Below are positions 1 to 12,578 of a stretch of DNA of 20,491 bases, in pieces. Within the stretch, counting starts at the first letter, position 1. The number at the start of each line of letters is the position of its first letter. A model generated the notes under the pieces. That model made no database searches and was not told the DNA's origin. It worked only from the letters and a program-made list of their open reading frames with translations. Origin of the DNA: Phialocephala subalpina (taxonomy: Eukaryota > Ascomycota > Leotiomycetes > Helotiales > Mollisiaceae). Location: assembly GCA_900073065.1 (NCBI GenBank), contig FJOG01000015.1, positions 1,177,306-1,197,796 of the forward strand, written 5' to 3'. The translations under genes were made by a program, and so were the position numbers.

Positions 1-1959
1 GGTTGGCTGGACATGATCAGTCTTGGTTGGAATTTGGTACTGGCTTCAGTAGCGGCCAACGATTCGATGAGGTACTCGATGTCCTTAATCCAAGGTTTGC
101 CATACTCCTCGCATTCGTTCAAGGCGTTAATGTAGATTGACACCCGAGTTCGGCCAGGTCCTTGGTTTAAGGTATCGATGAGAAGTTCTTTGAGCTCGTC
201 GAGGTCGTTCCAATACGTGATTAGTGACTTGTCAGGCTTCAACGACTCCCTACGCCATGCTTCGAGAACCGGAACGGCGAGTGAGTTGTTTTGTGAGATG
301 ATCTGGTGGAGGAACGATCGCAGCAGACCTTTCATGGAGGATTCTGGTCCTTGAGATTGACTGAAGAACGAAAAGAACAAAACCAACACTTTCGGGTACT
401 TGTTGGTTGCGTTTGCTCTCTCAGTCTCGAAGAGATAATGCATTAGTATGGACTTTCCAGACCCAGCTTTGCCCTGAATCCAGAGTACGCCAGTCTGTCC
501 AGAGTACCACTTTCTAAATTGAGCGTCATCCGAGATCCATAAGCAAGTTCCTTGTGTTGGCCTCCGCGGTTTCTTACTTCTAGGAAATTCAAGGGTACTG
601 AGGCACGACGCTATGTCACGCTTGAAAGTTTCCAGTTCAATGGCACTCACTAGCGAATAAGACACAGAATAAGCTTGGTTCAAACTCGAGGTCGTTGGGC
701 TACCACAGCTACGTACTTTGTCGATTCAATTCCGAAACAGGCTCGTCCGCAATCTCCGTCATGAATGTCTTCAATACCCACTTGAAGTGCTTGTAATTCG
801 GGTCATCGAAGCCACCAAATCGGGAAATTGAGCGATGATCAGCATCTTCGATTGTCAGATTGCTTACCCATTCACTTGCGATGTGGGAGGATGCCAGCGG
901 CACGACCTTCATATGTGTTAGTCGCTGCACATGAAATTTAGGGTGTGGTGGGGTACAAACCAGGCTGGCGGAGACTGCCGACAAAAGGGGTTTGTTCTCT
1001 CTCAGATTCAATACCCTCAGCTTCCCTTCGTTCTGGGGACCTAGGATCTTAGAGAAGTCATCTCTCAATTGCTCAAGCTGGCCATTATCTTTCTGAGCAT
1101 TGAGCGCAGCAAGTAAGGGCGAATTAGTGACCTTAAATACCCCGGCAATTCGCCGGAGTAATTCGCCCCAATCAGCAAGATCAGAGCCGGAATGAGGAGT
1201 CGCAAAGAATATCACTCCCCTGGTCGAGGTTCGAATAGCTTGGAAGGAAGCATCGGCACCGGTAGAGTCTTGTGCCAACTTCAACGCCTAACAACATGTA
1301 AGTACTTGCATCCGGACATCGTGAGTAAAAATTGGAGGCTCACAAATTTGACCACAATTCCACCCAAGCTATGGCAAACGAAGATCAGAGGCCTCATGGT
1401 CTTCTACTTGTTAGCACTCGTGATCGTTGAATGGTTCAGGGACAGAGAGACGAACACAATTTTCCCTCTCACTTTCCAACCTCGCAAGCAAACCCTTGCT
1501 AAGTTTATAGAGATTATTTTGGGTAGAGTGCGCTGGATTAGACTCGTATCCACAGGTCAAAACACGCACGTCTTCGAAGTCCGGAGCGAGGAGATCACGG
1601 GGCCAGAATATCTTGGCTCTCGAAGAGGAGCTGGTGGCTGTGGGTGTAGCGACTTGAGATGCGTCCGTACTGCCGGCTTCGCTGTCTGACCGAAGGGTTG
1701 ATTCTCCTCCTTGGACCGCCGAAGAGCCGCTTCCTGTCTGTGCCGGCGGCTTTGTCTTCTTGAAGAATCTGCCGACTTTGTTGCTGACCTTGCCGCCCAC
1801 TGCCGCCAGCATTGGGCGGCGCGATTCAGCCGAAGCCTTAGGGCCGTGTTCTTCGGTAGACCACGTCGTTTGAGGATGGCCTCCAAGTCCATGGACGAAG
1901 ACGATACTATACGAATTAGCTAGCGACCCGGAAATAAGGTCGACTTCAGGCATACTCAA
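1..1959 (-). CDS. Fungal NLR-like protein: lipase-like N-terminus plus NACHT domain (partial, 3' end outside window)
   Basis: Probable STAND/NLR receptor of the kind linked to fungal non-self recognition. Proposed exons on the minus strand are 1959-1456, 1403-1344, 1287-717 and 649-<1, giving about 594 residues before the edge. The alpha/beta-hydrolase domain shows VHGLGG near residue 22, the nucleophile elbow CHSLGG in exon 2, FFATPHSGSDLADW in exon 3, and DHRSISRF before the linker. Exon 4 holds the NACHT P-loop GKAGSGKS (450-473). The Walker B position reads INALNEC (111-131) where IDALDEC is usual, and the last visible motif reads SSQP rather than SSRP. A Ser/Thr-rich insert of about 60 residues lies inside the hydrolase domain. 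The 1343-1288 and 716-650 introns have good donors (GTGAGC, GTACGT). The 1455-1404 intron has a weak donor (GTTCGT) but a CTAAC branch point, and it is needed to reach the CHSLGG frame. Repeats and C-terminus lie outside the window. Confidence 0.8.
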
Positions 1960-2361
1960 CTAGGGGGCTTGACCCTCCACTGCTGATGGAGGTAAAGCCG
2001 TAATCGACGACAACGACTGGCCTCGTTGATGGAGGATTGGAACTCATTTTGGTTTTTATTAGGCTCAAGGTTGAACGAGTTACAGAATAAATTGAAAGAC
2101 CCGGGAAGAGAAGGCTATTATTTGAAGTGAGAGCGCCAAGATTTTGCCAATTGCATGCACTGCCTTGATAGAGGCTGAAGCCATCCGATATCATTGGTGT
2201 TTTGCTGCAAGCCCAGGCGGCCTGAAACGCGTGCGCATTGGACCCGGTTCTGGACGGCAGGGGATAAATTGAAACCATCTGATTCGCGATTTGGCTCCCA
2301 AAAGAAATCTAGAATCAATCAGACGAAAACATTGAGCAAAGCGAAACTTGAAGGCACTGAA
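1960..2361. promoter_or_regulatory. Divergent intergenic region between the NLR-like and DUF3632 genes
   Basis: These 402 bases separate two gene starts that point away from each other, so both promoters should lie here. I see no strong TATA box, tandem repeat or RNA gene. The DUF3632 reading frame stays open upstream to about 2194, but the predicted 56 extra residues look non-conserved and the ATG at 2362 fits the family better. Confidence 0.4.
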
Positions 2362-3341
2362 ATGGATGGGACAGATGATGTCCAACCGAGTCCTCCAGAT
2401 CCCCAACTTCGCCAACAGCTGTCGATCCAATCTGGACGCGGTGCAGACTCAGCTCTTACTCTCGGAGTAAGAACATCCCAGCTTGACCTTACGATCCGAG
2501 AGTATGGAGACTGCTCACCAGCACCAGTTGCCTCATACGGCTTCGCGCACCTCTTAGCCCTCATCCAGAGTACAGATGAAGGCTCTTCTCTCGTGTCCGC
2601 CCAGCAGCTGAACACCTACTTCCAAGACCGAGTCTCCATTGACTTTCCCTATTCAGAAAAGGCAGATGACTTCCTCTATACCTTCTGGGTAGAGTTCTGG
2701 AACATCGTAGAGCAAGTACCTCACGACCACCTTGGTCAGAAGAACCTCGTTGAGCTTGTAAGATGCCTACGAGACATGCCTCTGGCACCGTCGGGGATCC
2801 GGAAGGTGGATGTATGGGGGATGGAAAAGAGGCTGTGGCGAGACTTGCCATTCTTTGAAGAAATTGCTCTTGAGGAAGTCAACAGTAAGAAGCTCAAATT
2901 TCGAAGATGATGAATAAAGCTGACAAGGGTGGTCTAGCAATCGACACCGAGGTCCCAGAAACAGACATCAACTTCGACTTTGAGCGATGTCGTTGGAGGA
3001 ACTTCCATGCCTTCATTGCTAGGCTGACTGGCTCTAACGTTGTGGACTTCTCGAAGTATGCTCTGTGGGAGTTCAGGGACGCGGTGGAGACGCAAAATGT
3101 GATTGCGGGGTTACTTGATTTTCGGATTCCCGTCGTGGCGTCTTGGTTGAAACATGCTGGACAGCAGCTGTTTTCTAAGGTAGGAGCAGAGAAGTGGGAC
3201 GCGTGGAGGGACAGATTCGAGGACATTGGAAATGATGAACAACTTCAGATCTCGGAGGAAACCAGAAAAGGGGTCGAGGACTTGGTGAGGCTGACACAGA
3301 GGTTGAAGCGAGGATGCGATTCTACAGAGCCACCATCATGA
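2362..3341 (+). CDS. DUF3632 family protein, two exons
   Basis: Fungal protein of the uncharacterised DUF3632 family; no function is established. Exons are 2362-2884 and 2938-3341. The 53-nt intron starts GTAAGA, has a GCTGAC branch point and ends CTAG; splicing fuses two overlapping reading frames into a 308-aa product. Family-like stretches are FWVEFWNIVEQVPHDH (about residue 107), LVELVRCLRDMP, the W-rich RCRWRNFHAFIARLT straight after the splice, YALWEFRDAVE (about 215) and VVASWLKHAGQQLF (about 240). There is no signal peptide or membrane segment, so it is probably cytosolic or nuclear. I chose the ATG at 2362 (MDGTDDVQ); an in-frame upstream extension to 2194 is possible. Without splicing, translation stops at 2908-2910. 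Confidence 0.8.
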
Positions 3342-3807
3342 CAGCATTCGTCGAGGAAGTCTGGTACCGAATGCAAAAAAGTTCTCCTACTTCGCATCAT
3401 AAGAGAAAGAGTGAACATGAAGCAGGAAGTGAGGTTGATCTCAGAAAGGGATCATGTGATTTAGCGTTGACTGGCTTTGATCCTTGCTCTTTTTATGCTT
3501 GGCGATTCATGGCAACGATCCTCGTCGTTGTGACGTCGTGTGCCCAGAGAACAAGCCAGCCAACTCCAAGATTGTCAACGTTCCTGAAATAAACGTTATG
3601 CTGTGGAGAATCCTTGTGGCTCACGGCAGTCATTGTAGAGGTAGGGAATCATGCTTGATGCTTTCATCTGTTCTTCTGTCTCTTCATTCTCTCTCTTCTC
3701 AAGACAATGGATGAAAGAAGCTGGTATTCTTGAATTCTAGCAAGCTTACCACTAGTACCCCTCTTTGGCAATCTGCATCCCATACGACCTTTACGCAACC
3801 TTGAATC
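3342..3807 (+). promoter_or_regulatory. Intergenic: 3' end of the DUF3632 gene and promoter of the Mug190-like gene
   Basis: An AATAAA at 3588-3593 could be a poly(A) signal for the upstream gene, although it is about 250 nt past its stop codon. A strongly pyrimidine-rich tract at 3662-3700 followed by CAAG resembles the CT-rich start-site promoters of filamentous fungi and lies about 110 nt before the ATG at 3808. No other gene is seen. Confidence 0.45.
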
Positions 3808-6800
3808 ATGTCTTCTGCCGCAGACTTCGATGAAGAGGCAGCCCGCAGAGACTATCGAGCACCCTACTCCCACAATCATCCAATTCCTACCATTCAACGA
3901 TACCGAGAACACCGAAACGAACTTGATGAGAACCAAGCCCAGGCAGAAGCTGCACAGCATACCCAGGAGGATGACTCGCGGGCGAAACGAGCTTTCAGCT
4001 CTGTCAAATCCATAATCAAGAATGAAGACAAGAAGGACCCTGCTGGAGATGCGTATCCAACCGCGAATCGAAATACTGAGGACGCTGGTCGAGAGCCTAG
4101 CCAACATGACTCTGCCATACCTAGTATGCCATCCACGAGTGATGGCAGAAGCCAAAAAGATGGGCAGGGCGAACACGACGGCTCAGAGAAGCAGGATGGC
4201 AATCAATCCGATGGCCAGAAGGACCATGGTCCGACCGCCACGGAAAAAGTTCATGGGCATACAGACCCGAAGGAGAAGAGGAAGGCCATGAAGCATAACA
4301 AACGAGATGATGGAGGTCGAGAAGTCACCGATCCCGTCACCCATCTACCGTTAGTTATTCGAGACTCGACAGCGAAGGACCTACGTCGAGCACCCGAGAA
4401 TGAACCTGCACCAGGCATGAAGAAGACGGGCACCGGGCTGACCGAGACATCCAAGGCATCAAGCCAAGTGAGTTTGGGGCAACATGAACTTCAGGAGAAC
4501 TACGACGGGATGATGAAGTCGTTTCCTCCTCCAGCCTATGACGATGCTCGAGAAGAGCTGGCCAGAACATATCAGTTCGCCATGACAGTTGGACTGAGTA
4601 TTATACTGGCTCTTGCAACTGTCATTGTTTTGCTAGTGGTGTTCATGACCTCCATGTCTCATAATCAGCAATCAGACTGGCCACTCTGGGGACAGAACGG
4701 GGACAATGATAGACACTCAAAGGGGCTATACATCACGTTTTTGACAGTTGTTGCAATTGCTTCGGGAATTGGCTTCTTAGTCATTGTCCAGATGCGCGGA
4801 TGGGTGGGAAACAAAGTGAAGGGCATCTGGGAAGACGAGGTCTGGGATGCTGCCAGAGTGGAAGAAGAGAACTCGAACAAGGACACCTCACGCCTTCCGG
4901 AATCTGTCGCCTGGATGAACAGTCTCCTCGCTTCAGTCTGGCCTTTGATCAACCCGGATCTGTTCGCCTCGGTCGTCGACATGCTCGAAGATGTTATGCA
5001 AGCCAGTTTGCCGAAGGTCGTTCGCATGGTCAGCGTCGATGATCTTGGACAAGGTAGTGAGGCTATCCGGATTCTTGGGATCAGATGGCTCCCAACTGGT
5101 GCCGCTGACAAGTCAGTCGACGAGGAAGGAAATATCAAACACACCAGCAGCAAGGAGATGAATGATCGAGGTGCTCCCGGGCAAGGTGAAGAGGAGGATC
5201 TCGAAGACAAATACAAAGATGAAGAGGAGTCCGAAGAGACGAAGAAGAAAAAGGAAGAGCAGAAACAGAAGGAGGAAGAGCAACAGGCCATTCGTGAAGG
5301 CATGGAAGCTGAACAAGGTGACTTTGTCAACATGGAAATGGCATTTGCCTATCGTGCTCGCTCCTCAGGAAAGTCTATCAAATCCAAAGCCAGAAACGCG
5401 CATCTCTACCTCAAATTCTACCTGTCGGGAGGGATATTCGTTCCAGTATGGGTCGAGCTTCGAGGTATCATCGGCACTATGCGAGTTCGTCTCCAGCTCA
5501 CCCCCGACCCACCATTCTTCAGCCTTTGCACCTTGACCTTCCTCGGCCAACCACGAGCTGACCTATCCTGCACCCCCCTCTCCAAACACCTCCCAAACCT
5601 AATGGACGTCCCACTCATCTCCTCCTTCGTCCAGTCTGCCATTGACGCTGCTTTGGCCGAGTACGTAGCACCAAAGAGCTTGACGCTCGATCTCAAGGAC
5701 ATGCTCGTGGGTGATGACTTCAAGAAGGACACGGTCAACCGAGGCATTCTTGTGATATACATCAAGGAAGCGAAGGGATTTAAAGAGGGCGATGGCGGGA
5801 TTGGGCTGATGAAGGGGAGTAGTGATAGTTATGTTACTTGCTCCTGGGGCAAATTTGGGAAGACGATATCGTCTCCTAGAATTATTGAGAAGGATCAGAA
5901 TCCGAAGTGGCATGAGTGGGCTTATATGCTGGTTAGTCCGGAGGAGATTAATGCGGATGAGAAGTTGCAGATTCAGCTCTGGGATTCGGATAAATTTTCC
6001 GCGGACGATGACTTGGGACGAGTCGAAGTTCCTCTGAAAGAGCTCATGCATAGCCCCAAGACAAAGAACAAGCAGTGCGATAGGGAGGATCGATTCAGGG
6101 GTCAGGATCCGGAAGAGAAGATGCCTGGTACGATATCCTGGTCTGTTGGGTACTATGCGAAGACGAGAATCGCCGAGGATCAGCTGGTCAAGCAAACAGA
6201 AGATGAAAACATAAGAACAAAAGAGGACTTGAAGAAACAAGTCTCCGAAGCTGCTGAGAAGAAGCTTCGTGAAGCAACCGCCCATGACGAGTCGAAGGAA
6301 ATTCACCAGCAAAAGACGCAGGATTACAAGGAGTGCGAGAACGCATTGATTTGCTCTTCTCCTCCAGACCCGAAGTATCCTAGTGGTATCTTGTCTATTC
6401 AGATACATAACATTACCGGACTTGAGGTTGAGGCGCTGCAGAAACGAGACAAGAACGAAGGAGGCGATCGAGAAGATGAAGCGGAGCAATCTGATGATCT
6501 GCCGAGCAGTTACTGCACTATCATCCTGAACCACAAGAAAATATACATGACACGCACCAAGCCGAAGAACGCGAAACCATTCTTCAACGCAGGTACAGAA
6601 CATTTCATTCGAGATTGGCAGACAGCAGAGGTCATGATCAGTTGCCGGGACAGTCGAGAACGAGAGAACGATGCCCTTCTCGGCATCGTCTATCTTCCCC
6701 TCTCCAAAGTATTCGAAAAACGTAGTCAGATCATGGACATGTATCCCCTCGTTGGCGGCATCGGTTTCGGTCGAGCACGAATCTCCATGATGTTCCGAAG

Positions 6801-7791
6801 CCTCGAGCTCCAGCTTCCAAAACAACAAATTGGTTGGGATTACGGCACACTTGAGATCAAGTCTCCTGTCAGACCCAAAGGCAACCTCCCACAAGACTTG
6901 CTTCATCACCGGATCAAGCTTCTATCGAATACGGGCAAGATCAAGATGCAATCTAATGATGGGGAGTGGAGGTCTAGCAACGACGAGTCTGGTTTCCTTG
7001 CTTGTCGGAAACGCTACGCCATGCCTCTCATCATCGAGTTCCGCACGTCAAGTCTTGGCCGTGATTCCACGCCTGCCTTTGCAGTCTTTTGGCTCAAAGA
7101 TATCCCCGATGAAGAACAGCAGACGATCACAATGCAAGTCTGGTCAGGTGGCAAAGACAATCTTAAGCGCGCAGCAACTTGTTCCGGATACCACGGCCTG
7201 GAAGAAGGCGAGCAACCACTTGGTGAGATCGAAGTCACGATGAAATTCTGGCGAGGGCTGTCGGGATACCACAAGAGGTTTGCGCAGAAGCAGAAAGAGG
7301 AGCATATGAGGAACGTCATGGAGGTTCTGGACACCGTGAATGACGAGATCCAAGACGATGAAAACGACACAGACAATGGCTTTGACGATCCCTCGGACTC
7401 GTCAGACTCAGACTTAGACGACCATCCTAACGGCTCGAGTAAGAAGTCTTCTACCAACAAGAAGCTTGCGACGCACACGAACCAAGACTCCTCCTCCGAT
7501 GACGACGATGCCTCCAGTACGAAGAATCCGTTCAAGAAACTGAAGAATGTAGCAACGGATGTAGTGGAAGGACATAACGACGAAGATGATGGAGAGAGAG
7601 GCGTCGTTGGTCAGGCGCGAGATTACAAGGACCACCATCGACAGTTGCACAGAAAGCATCGAGGAGTCATGCAATGGAAGGTTGCCAGAACTGGGGACTG
7701 GGCTTTGGGTAAAGTGAGGCGCGGTAAGGGACGGGTGGAAGGAGTGTTTGAGCATGGGAATAAAGGGGAGGGGATTGAGACTGAGGTCTGA
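3808..7791 (+). CDS. mug190: Mug190-like C2/SMP domain membrane protein (tricalbin-like)
   Basis: A single uninterrupted 1327-aa frame resembling Schizosaccharomyces Mug190, a C2-domain protein related to the tricalbin/extended-synaptotagmin group. By family it probably sits in the ER membrane and binds lipid or bridges membranes; that is inference. Order: polar N-terminus with HNHPIPTIQRYREH; hydrophobic segments at about 258-282 and 305-330; SMP-like lipid-binding region about 345-633, interrupted by a Glu/Lys-rich coiled insert at 458-501; first C2 domain about 644-750 with acidic loop residues SDSY, KDQNPKW and WDSDKFSADDD suited to calcium; coiled stretch 786-835; second C2 about 860-975 with weaker calcium ligands (SSY in place of SDSY); a third, degenerate beta-rich unit about 1013-1160; acidic Asp/Ser tail about 1172-1270 and a basic end. 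No introns are needed. Long antisense frames are shadows. Confidence 0.85.
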   Translation: MSSAADFDEEAARRDYRAPYSHNHPIPTIQRYREHRNELDENQAQAEAAQHTQEDDSRAKRAFSSVKSIIKNEDKKDPAGDAYPTANRNTEDAGREPSQHDSAIPSMPSTSDGRSQKDGQGEHDGSEKQDGNQSDGQKDHGPTATEKVHGHTDPKEKRKAMKHNKRDDGGREVTDPVTHLPLVIRDSTAKDLRRAPENEPAPGMKKTGTGLTETSKASSQVSLGQHELQENYDGMMKSFPPPAYDDAREELARTYQFAMTVGLSIILALATVIVLLVVFMTSMSHNQQSDWPLWGQNGDNDRHSKGLYITFLTVVAIASGIGFLVIVQMRGWVGNKVKGIWEDEVWDAARVEEENSNKDTSRLPESVAWMNSLLASVWPLINPDLFASVVDMLEDVMQASLPKVVRMVSVDDLGQGSEAIRILGIRWLPTGAADKSVDEEGNIKHTSSKEMNDRGAPGQGEEEDLEDKYKDEEESEETKKKKEEQKQKEEEQQAIREGMEAEQGDFVNMEMAFAYRARSSGKSIKSKARNAHLYLKFYLSGGIFVPVWVELRGIIGTMRVRLQLTPDPPFFSLCTLTFLGQPRADLSCTPLSKHLPNLMDVPLISSFVQSAIDAALAEYVAPKSLTLDLKDMLVGDDFKKDTVNRGILVIYIKEAKGFKEGDGGIGLMKGSSDSYVTCSWGKFGKTISSPRIIEKDQNPKWHEWAYMLVSPEEINADEKLQIQLWDSDKFSADDDLGRVEVPLKELMHSPKTKNKQCDREDRFRGQDPEEKMPGTISWSVGYYAKTRIAEDQLVKQTEDENIRTKEDLKKQVSEAAEKKLREATAHDESKEIHQQKTQDYKECENALICSSPPDPKYPSGILSIQIHNITGLEVEALQKRDKNEGGDREDEAEQSDDLPSSYCTIILNHKKIYMTRTKPKNAKPFFNAGTEHFIRDWQTAEVMISCRDSRERENDALLGIVYLPLSKVFEKRSQIMDMYPLVGGIGFGRARISMMFRSLELQLPKQQIGWDYGTLEIKSPVRPKGNLPQDLLHHRIKLLSNTGKIKMQSNDGEWRSSNDESGFLACRKRYAMPLIIEFRTSSLGRDSTPAFAVFWLKDIPDEEQQTITMQVWSGGKDNLKRAATCSGYHGLEEGEQPLGEIEVTMKFWRGLSGYHKRFAQKQKEEHMRNVMEVLDTVNDEIQDDENDTDNGFDDPSDSSDSDLDDHPNGSSKKSSTNKKLATHTNQDSSSDDDDASSTKNPFKKLKNVATDVVEGHNDEDDGERGVVGQARDYKDHHRQLHRKHRGVMQWKVARTGDWALGKVRRGKGRVEGVFEHGNKGEGIETEV

Positions 7792-8908
7792 GTGATGCAT
7801 GGCATGAAAATGACGAACAGGATGGATGATGAGGTTTCTTTTGTGGTATATATACGACGGCATGGGATCGGAAAAGATGGGAGGTAATTTGGATATTGCT
7901 TTGCATGGGCGGAGGGTTTGGATCACCAAGGATATCCCAAAATTGTACGAGTTATGGCTTTTTGTTCGCATGGCTGTCGGCACTGGGCTTGAGTTTTTTA
8001 TTCGTCTGGTCTGTTTATACTTTTCCTATAAGTCCTATGGTTCCTGTAAGGCAAGCGCCACGGGCAGCTAGCGGGGAGGACCTCCCAAGGTAAGGTACGA
8101 CGCCCATCTTTGGAACCTCATCCAAAGTACCTCCAGTCTCCGCCAAGCATGTGACATATCCATAATCTCTGTTCGAATTTTTCTAGCTGCCTGATATCAA
8201 AAATGGGAGGATCTTCTAATTCATCCAATCTTGCCCCTTCGTCTTTCCAGCTTCCTCCTTCACCACAATCAAGGCCGTCAAGATCCTCTCATTTCGCTCC
8301 TTCATTCTGGCCCTCACACCAACCTAACATCTCATCTCCCCTCGGCCCCCGAGCATCAGACTACAGACTCGCACAATGCATGACAGCATCTTGAATCTCG
8401 TTCATCCATCACCTTACCCCTGATCCACCGAATCAAAGCGATGTTGGAGCGGCCGGATTGCAGGATGAAGGGAGAATATGGTGTTTGTGGCGGGGCCGGG
8501 ATGGGAATGGGAGTTTTGTGGAGAGTGATGATTATAGGGAGGAGGGGGTCGAGTTTTGGATTCAGCAGATGGTGTTGGGTTGTACGGGGGTACCTGTTAG
8601 CTCAAATTAGGGAATTTCGAAACCAGTCCATCCTAAAGTGAAGAATTATTCGGTGCTTCAAATATCAGAATTGTTGCCCATATATATGGCATGTGACACG
8701 AGCTAGCAGTTTTGGGCTCGGCGGCTCTTCCTTCTTTCCTCTGGCTTTAATCTCTAACAAGTAGGTTCATCTTCTGCACATAGAATATCGTATTCGAAGT
8801 CTTGGTAGACGTCTTGATGGGAACTTAAGTATTGCATCACGTGCTGCGAAGATTCTCGTTAGCCTCGGTCCACATTCTCGACAACACTGCGCAACGAACC
8901 GTTCTCAT

Positions 8909-8962
8909 CTGCTCCCATCTCAACATCAAAACCAACTGCTACCATCTCAACAACAAGACCAC
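8909..8962. repeat. Two-copy 27-bp imperfect tandem repeat
   Basis: Two adjacent 27-base units (8909-8935 and 8936-8962) begin CTGCT(C/A)CCATCTCAACA and match at 23 of 27 positions. A possible third copy starts at 8963 but decays after about 8 bases. The unit length is a multiple of three, but no convincing coding frame contains it. Confidence 0.6.
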
Positions 8963-9792
8963 ATGCTACATTAGAACAATAGTTCTCTTTCTTTGCATAA
9001 AACAGGTGCTTGGTTTCGTGCGGCGGTCAATTCTCTCCTGCATGCCACCAGCTCAAATCGGACATACCGGCATGAGCGTGCAGCCATCGTCACTCAGCCT
9101 CGTCTGCTTCCCCTCAATGAAGTGCATCTGGGATTGAGACACAGGCAGGTGTACTGAAGAGCCTCGACCGGGAAACGGGTTATGGACGTGGTATTCTTTC
9201 CGTTTCTGGAGTTGGTTTTTGACTTTTAGATGTGGTGGCTCTCGCGATGATTTGTTTGAAGTTTGTTTTTCTGAGATTAGGGCATTCAGCTTGTGGCCAC
9301 ACACACAAGCCATCGCACGTCACGTCCTCGTCATTAGCGAGTCATAAATATATGAACATGTTGGAGGGCCCAAGGTGCTGCCCGATGCAGTCAGTCCCCG
9401 GGCCCCTGCCTTCCCATTTGTTTGCTACCGGAAGGTCGAGTGATCAAGAGCCGAATCGACAATTACCAGCCAAAGAATCCTATTAGAACTCGTTTTCGTT
9501 TCCGTTGTTCCTGCATTGAAGCTTTCTTGGGAATTCTCTGGGTGCAGAATGTCGAGATTTGAGCCGCTGGCAAGGATGCCAGATGGCCTTGCTATTGGAC
9601 AAGTGTCACGGTCTCCGTGCGACCCCAAATGCTCCTGACCACCGTGCGAAAACAAGGCTGGATTTCTTTCTGTGGCTTTCGGGGCTGGATATGGATGCTG
9701 GGGGCGCTCAGCGTAGAACTATGGTCGTCGTCTTTCCTGAATTTTCTCTTCTTTCTCCCCAACTGCATTTCACTTCGCTTCGCTTATACACG

Positions 9793-9813
9793 ATGAACAC
9801 TGTTGAACTTTAA
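9793..9813 (+). promoter_or_regulatory. Possible upstream open reading frame (MNTVEL-stop)
   Basis: A six-codon frame starts 79 nt before the ATG at 9872 and lies just after a CT-rich, start-site-like tract. If transcription begins in that tract, this would be a uORF that could dampen translation of the main frame. There is no direct evidence for the transcript start. Confidence 0.3.
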
Positions 9814-9871
9814 GAGCACTATTCATTTAATTTAAACAAAAGACGAAACTTCCTCTGGATATCCTCCGAGA

Positions 9872-12578
<2,707 letters not shown>

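Larger units (their letters stand above)
7792..9871. other. Gene-poor interval, no convincing gene
   Basis: About 2.1 kb with only short frames on either strand, none with recognisable domains or splice structure. A 63-codon Ser/Pro-rich frame at 8203-8394 follows a fair ATG context but has no family resemblance. A 27-bp direct duplication lies at 8909-8962. The last 150 bases look like the promoter of the next gene: a CT-rich tract at about 9735-9790, including CTTCGCTTCGCTT, then a short upstream frame. Confidence 0.5.

Noticed and set aside
4665..5333. 222-codon minus-strand frame rich in Ser, Cys and Phe
   Set aside because: Antisense shadow of the acidic/Lys-rich part of the Mug190-like gene.
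5599..6909. 436-codon open frame on the minus strand
   Set aside because: It lies wholly antisense to the Mug190-like coding sequence, shows no domain, and reflects codon bias of the real gene.
8203..8394. 63-codon Ser/Pro-rich plus-strand frame with a fair ATG context
   Set aside because: Low-complexity composition, no family resemblance, no splice extension; could be chance.
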